11,068 nt of DNA from CAZHMN01 sp964533705. Lineage in GTDB: Bacteria > Electryoneota > B3-LCP. The position numbers and the translations under genes are program-made. Below are positions 6,105-11,068 of this stretch, in pieces; the first letter of the stretch is position 1, and each line of letters starts with the position of its first letter. The notes below the pieces were generated by a model, which was not told the DNA's origin, made no database searches, and saw only the letters and a program-made list of their open reading frames with translations. The stretch is from NCBI GenBank assembly GCA_964533705.1, contig CAZHMN010000087.1, forward strand, positions 1 through 11,068. Reading direction: 5' to 3'.

Positions 6105-7036
6105 CGGCGAGTTCTTCAAAAACGATAAGAGTCGGAGCGCGGGGCAGCAAGCTTTCCATCGCCCAGGCCAATTCGGTGCTGGAAATACTGCGAAGCGCCG
6201 CGCCGGAAGGTTCTTTCACACTGGAGATAATCAAGACCAAAGGCGATATTGATCAGCGATCATCCCTCGCGGCAGCGGGTGGAACAGGGATATTTGTCAA
6301 GGAATTGGAATCAGCCTTATCACGAGGCGATATTGATCTGGCCGTTCACAGCGCCAAAGATATGCCTTCAAAGCTGCCCGAGGGATTCGTAATAGCTGCT
6401 GTATCGGAGAGGGGCCCGGTTGAAGATGCTTTCATTTCCGTCAATGGTTTGGGGCTAAAGGACCAACTCCCCGGCGCAAGAATAGCCACCGGCTCACCGC
6501 GGCGCCGCGCCCTCGTCAGGTTGTTCAAATCTGACGTTAAACTGGTGGACGTTCGCGGTAACGTGGACACCCGACTGCGAAAATTAAAGGAAGGCCAGTT
6601 CGACGCCTTGATTTTAGCTCTGGCCGGCTTGCAGAGGTTGGGATTGCAATATCACGTAACGCAGATTTTTCCGCCCGAAGAATTTCTTCCCGCTCCCGGT
6701 CAGGGCGTCCTCGCCCTGGAGGCCCGTGCGGATGACAAAGCAATCATCGAAATCGCAGCGAAGATAGATTCTAAACCAGATCACGCTGCTCTAACTGCAG
6801 AACGCGGTTTTTTAGCTGAACTTCGCGTCGGCTGCTCCATCCCGGTGGGCGCCTGGGCGCGCTGGGAAAAGGGCAAACTCAGGATGGACGCGGCAGTCAT
6901 TGACGACGAGGGACGAAAGCAATTGAAAGCTGCGGCGACAGTCGCTACTCCAGATGAAGCTGAAGATCTGGGCAGAATTCTTGCCAGGGATTTGTTAGAG
7001 CAAGGTGCAGCGGAGTTGTTGAAACATGACGCATGA
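6101..7036 (+). CDS. hemC: Hydroxymethylbilane synthase (porphobilinogen deaminase)
   Basis: Joins four porphobilinogen units into hydroxymethylbilane in the cytosol, using a covalent dipyrromethane cofactor. The 311-residue length is normal. Visible motifs are VGARGSKLSIAQ near the N-terminus, AVHSAKDMP with catalytic D87, ATGSPRRRA, DVRGNVDTRLRKL, LPAPGQGVLALE, and C245 in RVGCSIPVGAWA, the cofactor attachment cysteine. I chose the ATG at 6101 because it overlaps the preceding stop as ATGA and has AGAGG just upstream. An in-frame ATG 27 bases earlier would add nine residues of poor family fit. Its end overlaps the cobA/hemD start by 11 bases. Usually hemA precedes hemC in operons of this layout; here it does not. 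Confidence 0.96.
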   Translation: MTASSSKTIRVGARGSKLSIAQANSVLEILRSAAPEGSFTLEIIKTKGDIDQRSSLAAAGGTGIFVKELESALSRGDIDLAVHSAKDMPSKLPEGFVIAAVSERGPVEDAFISVNGLGLKDQLPGARIATGSPRRRALVRLFKSDVKLVDVRGNVDTRLRKLKEGQFDALILALAGLQRLGLQYHVTQIFPPEEFLPAPGQGVLALEARADDKAIIEIAAKIDSKPDHAALTAERGFLAELRVGCSIPVGAWARWEKGKLRMDAAVIDDEGRKQLKAAATVATPDEAEDLGRILARDLLEQGAAELLKHDA

Positions 7037-8435
7037 GGGCAAAGTATATCTGGTAGGAGCCGGCCCCGGTGATCCTGGTTTGATCACTGTAAGAGCCGCT
7101 CAACTGCTCAGGACATGCGATGCCGTAGTGTACGACCGCCTGGTTCCTCTGGAGCTGGTGGTCGCATTGCCTTCACACATTGAGCGATATTTTGTTGGCA
7201 AATCGTCCGATGGGCATTCTCTCCCACAGGAGGAAATCAACGCCTTGCTTGTTGATTTAGCGCAAAAAGGTTTAAAAGTCGTTAGATTAAAAGGCGGCGA
7301 TCCCTTCGTCTTCGGCCGGGGGGGCGAGGAGGCCTTATATCTAAAGGAGAGAGGCATCCCCTTCGAAGTCGTCCCCGGCGTGACGGCCGGAGTGGCGGCT
7401 TCAGCCTATGCGGGGATTCCGGTAACCCACCGCAAGAAGTCGGTTTTCACGATCTTCTTGACGGCGCATGAAGCGGCGGATAAAGACGAACCGCAGATCC
7501 CCTGGGATTGGCTGGGTAAGGTGAAGAACGGCTCAATCGTCGGCTATATGGGAGTCAACCAATTATCCAGCACGGTGCAGGCTCTCATCTCCGCGGGCCT
7601 GTCCCCTGATACGCCCGCAGCTCTGGTCGAGAAAGGAACCACGGGGGTACAGAAAAACGTCGTCGCGGTCCTTAAGGATCTTCCCGAATTGGCCAGAGAA
7701 AAGGAAATCTCCCCACCGGCGCTGTTTATCGTGGGAGAAGTCGTGACGCTGGCTGACGATCTAACCTGGTTTGGAGGAAAAATTCTGGCAGGAAAGACGG
7801 CCTTAGTAACGCGCCCCGCCGACCAGGCGGGGGAAATGTACGCAATGCTGCGAGGCTACGGCGCCGAAATCCTCCCCCTGCCCACCATCGCAACTTCAGA
7901 GAACTTCGATGCTCCCGGTTGGGATGCTTTGAATTCCATCTTCCAGCAATCCCACCCGGCTGATGATAAATGCTGGCTGGTCTTCACCAGCGAGAACGGG
8001 GTGAGGTATTTTATTCATCAATTGCTGAAGCAAAATCATGACTTTCGCGTGCTCGGCGGTTTCAGCATCGCCGCGGTTGGCAGCGGCACGGCCCGGGCGT
8101 TAAATAAATACGGCCTTAAGGCGGATTTTATGCCTTCGAAAGCCACCACGGCGGCGCTTGCGGCTGAGCTTTCCAGGCATCTTTCCGGCAGCGAGGCGCA
8201 GGTTATCCGAATTCGCGGCAACCTGGGCGATGACCGGGTGGAAAANNNNNNNNNNNNNNNNNNNNNNNNNNNNNNNNNNNNNNNNNNNNNNNNNNNNNNN
8301 NNNNNNNNNNNNNNNNNNNNNNNNNNNNNNNNNNNNNNNNNNNNNAAAGTCAACATTGAAGCTGAAACTCATTCTATACCTGAACTGGTCAATGCAATCG
8401 TCGGATATTATCAAAATATATCGAAACAGGGGTAA
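7026..8435 (+). CDS. cobA/hemD: Uroporphyrinogen-III C-methyltransferase / uroporphyrinogen-III synthase fusion (contains assembly gap)
   Basis: Bifunctional cytosolic enzyme. Residues 5-250 are the SAM-dependent methyltransferase that turns uroporphyrinogen III into precorrin-2: YLVGAGPGDPGLIT, VVRLKGGDPFVFGRGGEE, VVPGVTAGVAASAYAGIPVTH and the GYMG segment are all present. From about residue 257 (KTALVTRPADQAGEM) begins uroporphyrinogen-III synthase, which closes and inverts ring D of hydroxymethylbilane, with FTSENGV and AVGSGTARAL visible. The run of N falls in the second half of HemD; after it, VNIEAETHSIPELVNAI is the normal HemD C-terminal end, and the frame happens to stay open. The missing part is probably longer than the 33 codons implied. 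The ATG overlaps hemC by 11 bases, with GGAG upstream. The gene links heme-precursor synthesis directly to the siroheme/cobalamin branch. Confidence 0.93.
   Translation: MTHEGKVYLVGAGPGDPGLITVRAAQLLRTCDAVVYDRLVPLELVVALPSHIERYFVGKSSDGHSLPQEEINALLVDLAQKGLKVVRLKGGDPFVFGRGGEEALYLKERGIPFEVVPGVTAGVAASAYAGIPVTHRKKSVFTIFLTAHEAADKDEPQIPWDWLGKVKNGSIVGYMGVNQLSSTVQALISAGLSPDTPAALVEKGTTGVQKNVVAVLKDLPELAREKEISPPALFIVGEVVTLADDLTWFGGKILAGKTALVTRPADQAGEMYAMLRGYGAEILPLPTIATSENFDAPGWDALNSIFQQSHPADDKCWLVFTSENGVRYFIHQLLKQNHDFRVLGGFSIAAVGSGTARALNKYGLKADFMPSKATTAALAAELSRHLSGSEAQVIRIRGNLGDDRVEXXXXXXXXXXXXXXXXXXXXXXXXXXXXXXXXXXKVNIEAETHSIPELVNAIVGYYQNISKQG
8246..8345. other. Assembly gap of 100 N inside hemD
   Basis: Exactly 100 N, the usual placeholder for a scaffold join of unknown size. 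HemD proteins normally have some 60-80 residues between the last readable residues before the gap (RGNLGDDRVE) and VNIEAE after it, so the true gap is more likely near 200 bases. Any frame read through it is arbitrary. Confidence 0.97.
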
Positions 8436-8453
8436 TTTAGAAAGGAGCGAAGG

Positions 8454-9029
8454 ATGAACGCGGAAAAAGCCCTTCAGATTTTGCTCCAGGGCAACGAGCG
8501 CTTTGTCAAGAATGAAATGACGCACCCCAACCAGTCCGAAGACCGGCGAGTGGAAGTGACTTCGGGCCAACACCCCTTCGCCATCGTTCTGACCTGCTCG
8601 GATTCGCGTACTCCGCCCGAAATCATCTTCGACCGGGGCATCGGCGATCTTTTCGTGGTGCGGACAGCCGGAAACATCACCGGCGAAGTGACAATGGGCA
8701 GCATCGAATTGGCGGTGGAAGAATGCAACGTGCCCCTGATCGTTGTGCTGGGGCATCAGTATTGCGGGGCCATCAAGCTCGCCCTCAGCCAGACCGAGTA
8801 CAGCGGACATATGGGAACCATTATGAACCGCATCAAACCGGCCGTACTCAAGGCGCAAGGCCTGCCAGGCAACCTCCAAGATAATACCGCTAAGGAGAAC
8901 GTTAAGATCGTCGTAGATCTCCTGAAGATTTCACGGCCGATCCTGTCGAAAAGGTTTGATGAGGGCAAACTTAAAATTGTGGGCGGCTACTACTGGCTCG
9001 ATGACGGCAGAGTGGAGATGATCGCTTGA
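8454..9029 (+). CDS. Beta-class carbonic anhydrase
   Basis: Interconverts carbon dioxide and bicarbonate in the cytosol. The zinc site of the beta class is complete: C48 and D50-x-R52 in LTCSDSRTPPE, then H101 and C104 in VLGHQYCGA. FVVRTAGN and SIELAVEE are also typical. The 191-residue length is slightly short for the family, mainly at the C-terminus. AAAGGAG lies six bases before the ATG, the best ribosome site of the rightward operon. The gene begins 18 bases after cobA/hemD and ends 60 bases before hemB, on the same strand, so it is inside the tetrapyrrole operon, where carbonic anhydrases are not usual. Enzyme family is certain; the reason for its position is not. Confidence 0.93.
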   Translation: MNAEKALQILLQGNERFVKNEMTHPNQSEDRRVEVTSGQHPFAIVLTCSDSRTPPEIIFDRGIGDLFVVRTAGNITGEVTMGSIELAVEECNVPLIVVLGHQYCGAIKLALSQTEYSGHMGTIMNRIKPAVLKAQGLPGNLQDNTAKENVKIVVDLLKISRPILSKRFDEGKLKIVGGYYWLDDGRVEMIA

Positions 9030-9089
9030 TCCCATCTGCTGACGAGCAACAATTCATTAAAAGCAAACAAATAAACAATAGGCATTGCA

Positions 9090-10064
9090 TTGGGCTTTCC
9101 AACCGAACGGCCGCGTCGCTTAAGACGCACCGAAATCCTGCGGGGGATGGTGCGCGAAACGCAAATATCCAGCAACAATCTGATCTGGCCTATGTTCGTC
9201 AGGGCCAAGGGAGAAGACGAACCGATCGCGGCCATGCCCGGTGTGTTTCGCTACAATTCCGAACGGGCTGCTGAGGAAGCCAAGGCAGCATTTGAGGCGG
9301 GCATTCCAGCGCTGATGCTTTTCGGCATACCGGACAAAAAAGATCCCATCGGGTCGGCGTCATGGCAAAAGGACGGCGTCGTGCAGAGAGCCGTCAGAGC
9401 GATCAAGAAGGCCGCACCGGATATGATCGTCATCACCGACGTCTGCCTCTGCGAATACACTAACCACGGCCACTGCGGAGTCATCAAGGACGGCGAAGTT
9501 GATAATGACGCCACACTGGAACTCTTAGCCAGGCAGGCATTGAGCTTCCTCGAAGCGGGAGCCGACATTGTTGCGCCCTCCGACATGATGGACGGTCGGG
9601 TGGGTGTCATCCGTAAAGCGATGGATGACGCCGGTTACAAAGAGCAGGCGATTATGGCCTACAGCGCCAAATACGCTTCGGCGTTTTACGGGCCGTTCCG
9701 CGAAGCAGCCGGTTCCGCACCCGGATTCGGTGACCGCAAAGGCTACCAGATGGATCCTGCCAACGCCAGGGAAGCGCTGCGCGAAGTTGAATTGGACATC
9801 GAAGAAGGAGCCGACATCGTCATGGTCAAACCTGCTCTGGCCTACTTGGACGTTATTCGCCGGGTGCGGGAAATCACAGATCTACCGGTAGCGGCGTTCA
9901 ACGTTAGCGGTGAATATTCGATGGTTAAAACCGCTGCGGCGGCGGGAATGATTGATGAACGGCAGGTGGTCATGGAAATTTTGACCAGCATCAAGCGGGC
10001 GGGCGCGGACTTGATTTTGACGTATCATGCTAGGGATGCGGTGGGGTGGATGGACTCAACGTAG
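9090..10064 (+). CDS. hemB: Porphobilinogen synthase (delta-aminolevulinic acid dehydratase)
   Basis: Condenses two 5-aminolevulinate molecules to porphobilinogen. The 324-residue length is normal. Zinc ligands C119, C121 and C129 lie in DVCLCEYTNHGHCG, marking the zinc-dependent type. The two Schiff-base lysines are K194 (YSAKYASAFYGPFR) and K247 (IVMVKPALAYLD). SPSD-like APSDMMDGRV and FNVSGEYSM are also present. I take the TTG at 9090 as start because the conserved N-terminal FPTERPRRLRR lies directly after it; the first in-frame ATG (9147) would remove that motif, and a stop lies six codons upstream. The ribosome site is weak, so translation may be modest. The stop codon TAG belongs to the inverted-repeat element at 10061-10118, so the last residues may have been changed by its insertion. 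Confidence 0.95.
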   Translation: MGFPTERPRRLRRTEILRGMVRETQISSNNLIWPMFVRAKGEDEPIAAMPGVFRYNSERAAEEAKAAFEAGIPALMLFGIPDKKDPIGSASWQKDGVVQRAVRAIKKAAPDMIVITDVCLCEYTNHGHCGVIKDGEVDNDATLELLARQALSFLEAGADIVAPSDMMDGRVGVIRKAMDDAGYKEQAIMAYSAKYASAFYGPFREAAGSAPGFGDRKGYQMDPANAREALREVELDIEEGADIVMVKPALAYLDVIRRVREITDLPVAAFNVSGEYSMVKTAAAAGMIDERQVVMEILTSIKRAGADLILTYHARDAVGWMDST

Positions 10065-10118
10065 GGGCGAATCCTGTATTCGCCCCATCTTAAGGGCAAC
10101 CCACCGGGTCGCCCCTAC
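10061..10118. repeat. Short element with 10-base terminal inverted repeats (MITE/REP-like)
   Basis: GTAGGGGCGA (10061-10070) and TCGCCCCTAC (10109-10118) are perfect terminal inverted repeats of a 58-base element. Inside, GGGGCGAAT-CCTGT-ATTCGCCCC (10064-10086) and GGGCAACCC-ACC-GGGTCGCCC (10094-10114, one mismatch) form two hairpins. It resembles the small GTAGGGGC-type palindromic repeats scattered in many environmental bacterial genomes. The left end overlaps the hemB stop codon. With no other copy in the window, mobility is inferred. Confidence 0.65.
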
Positions 10119-10155
10119 AGGCCTATTACCCCCAGCAAAACCAATTCATCATCGA

Positions 10156-10170
10156 GGCCGAATTTCGGCC
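10156..10170. repeat. Small hairpin in the hemB-hemL spacer
   Basis: GGCCGA-ATT-TCGGCC is a perfect six-pair hairpin. A further TTCACT/AGTGAA inverted repeat follows at 10178-10196. Neither is followed by a U-tract, so they are not terminators. Confidence 0.3.
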
Positions 10171-10223
10171 AGGGGAATTCACTTCGTGAGAGTGAAAACT
10201 CAAACCTTAAAATATACTATATG

Positions 10224-10247
10224 CCGCCGAGTCCCCGTACTCGGCGG
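10224..10247. repeat. GC-rich hairpin 18 bases before hemL
   Basis: CCGCCGAGT (10224-10232) and ACTCGGCGG (10239-10247) form a perfect nine-pair stem around CCCCGT. The only purine-rich ribosome-like stretch for hemL (GGGGGCG, about 10246-10252) touches its 3' arm, so folding could restrain hemL translation. It is followed by an A-rich, not U-rich, stretch, so it is not a terminator on the plus strand. It may be another dispersed repeat. Confidence 0.45.
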
Positions 10248-10265
10248 GGGCGATTAAAATATAGA

Positions 10266-11068
10266 ATGGCAGAGAAAACGAAATCAAAAGCCGCCTTCGA
10301 GCGGTCGAAGAAGATCATCCCCGGGGGCGTCAACTCACCGGTGCGGGCTTATGGATCGGTGGAGGGCGAACCGCCCTTCATATATAGAGGAAAGGGTGCC
10401 TACATTACCGACCTCGACGGCAACGAATACATTGACTATGTGCTTTCCTGGGGACCGCTGATCCTGGGTCATGCTCATCCTGCGGTGGTCGCCGCTATCC
10501 GCGAAGCCGCCGGGCGAGGCACCTCCTTCGGAGCTCCGACCCTTGCAGAATTGCAACTGGCCGAACTGGTGCAGGAACGCATGCCTCACGTCCAAATGCT
10601 ACGGCTGGTCAATTCCGGCACCGAGGCGGTCATGACGGCGGCCCGGCTGGCGCGGGGGTACACCGGCCGGGACGTTATCGTCAAGTTCGACGGTTGCTAC
10701 CACGGCCACAGCGATGGTTTTCTTGTCGAAGCGGGATCGGGACTGGCCACAGGAGGCCTGCCCGGTTCGAAGGGAGTGCCTGCTGACGTCACCCGCAACA
10801 CGCTTTCACTCCCCTACAATGACCTGGATGCCTTAGAAGAGACTTTCAAAAAGCGCGGGGACACCGTCGCCGCAATAATCGTCGAACCCATCGCCGCCAA
10901 TATGGGAGTGGTGTTGCCTGAAGAGGGCTTTCTGGAAGGATTAAGGAAATTAACAAGTGAACATGGCGCGCTCCTTATCTTCGATGAGGTGATCACCGGA
11001 TTTCGGGTGGCCAGGGGCGGCGCCAGCGAACTTTTTAACGTCATACCCGACCTGGTCTGCCTGGGGAA
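10266..11068 (+). CDS. hemL: Glutamate-1-semialdehyde 2,1-aminomutase (3' end outside window)
   Basis: PLP-dependent conversion of glutamate-1-semialdehyde to 5-aminolevulinate in the C5 pathway. The 267 residues present begin MAEKTKSKAAFERSKKIIPG and continue with GGVNSPVRAYG, SWGPLILGHAHP, SFGAPT, VNSGTEAVMTAARLARG, FDGCYHGHSDG, IIVEPIAANMG and FDEVITGFRVA, which matches HemL closely and separates it from other class III aminotransferases. The window ends at LVCLG plus the first two bases (aa) of the next codon, where HemL has its PLP-binding lysine, so that residue and the C-terminal third lie outside. The ATG matches the family N-terminus; the ribosome site is poor. It lies 201 bases after hemB, across the repeat-filled spacer, on the same strand. 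Confidence 0.95.
   Translation, partial: MAEKTKSKAAFERSKKIIPGGVNSPVRAYGSVEGEPPFIYRGKGAYITDLDGNEYIDYVLSWGPLILGHAHPAVVAAIREAAGRGTSFGAPTLAELQLAELVQERMPHVQMLRLVNSGTEAVMTAARLARGYTGRDVIVKFDGCYHGHSDGFLVEAGSGLATGGLPGSKGVPADVTRNTLSLPYNDLDALEETFKKRGDTVAAIIVEPIAANMGVVLPEEGFLEGLRKLTSEHGALLIFDEVITGFRVARGGASELFNVIPDLVCLG

Noticed and set aside
8100..8879. Long minus-strand frame of 259 codons
   Set aside because: It runs through the N gap and lies opposite cobA/hemD and the carbonic anhydrase; its translation shows no family features.
9147..10064. ATG at 9147 as hemB start
   Set aside because: It would remove the conserved N-terminal FPTERPRRLRR region of porphobilinogen synthase.
10061..10118. CRISPR-like array
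   Set aside because: The repeats are one pair of terminal inverted repeats with internal hairpins, not direct repeats with spacers.

Overview
The window looks like a chromosomal scaffold piece from an anaerobic or microaerophilic bacterium of medium GC content. Its contents (a DsrK/HdrD-like iron-sulfur protein with a NarI/DsrM-like cytochrome b, a P-loop kinase-like protein with a BON domain, and a compact tetrapyrrole operon starting with precorrin-2 dehydrogenase) are typical of Chloroflexota (Dehalococcoidia-like) or Desulfobacterota genomes. I cannot choose between them from sequence alone. A run of exactly 100 N (8246-8345) marks an assembly gap.

Left half, minus strand, in transcription order: a MerR-family regulator with a cysteine-rich C-terminal half (3384-3872), a NarI/DsrM-like membrane cytochrome b (2337-3257), a DsrK/HdrD-like iron-sulfur protein (724-2340, overlapping its neighbour by ATGA) and a stand-alone response-regulator receiver (244-642). 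A hairpin with a U-rich tail (113-145) ends the unit. Upstream of the MerR gene is a 469-base spacer. It holds a candidate promoter whose 17-base spacer carries an exactly centred dyad, a 14-base palindrome and a long inverted repeat in the leader. I read this as a membrane electron-transfer module, probably exchanging electrons between quinones and a soluble thiol/disulfide or iron-sulfur partner, with a possibly redox-sensing regulator at its head.

Middle, minus strand: a cytidylate-kinase-like protein with a C-terminal BON domain. It lies behind a consensus sigma-70 promoter (TTGACA, 17 bases, TATAAT). That promoter shows that translation begins at a GTG at 5145, not at the TTG at 5202.

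Right half, plus strand, diverging from the kinase-like gene: precorrin-2 dehydrogenase, hemC, a cobA/hemD fusion (interrupted by the gap), a beta-carbonic anhydrase, hemB and hemL (cut by the window end). The first three genes overlap and look translationally coupled. HemL, HemB, HemC and HemD take glutamate-1-semialdehyde to uroporphyrinogen III. The CobA half and the dehydrogenase divert it toward sirohydrochlorin, siroheme or cobalamin. hemA (glutamyl-tRNA reductase) is missing, and no hemE, hemF, hemG or hemH is seen. A short element with 10-base terminal inverted repeats sits exactly at the hemB 3' end and supplies its stop codon; further hairpins fill the hemB-hemL spacer.

The candidates most worth following as something new are the MerR/Cys-cluster - cytochrome b - DsrK-like - receiver operon and the carbonic anhydrase embedded in the tetrapyrrole operon.
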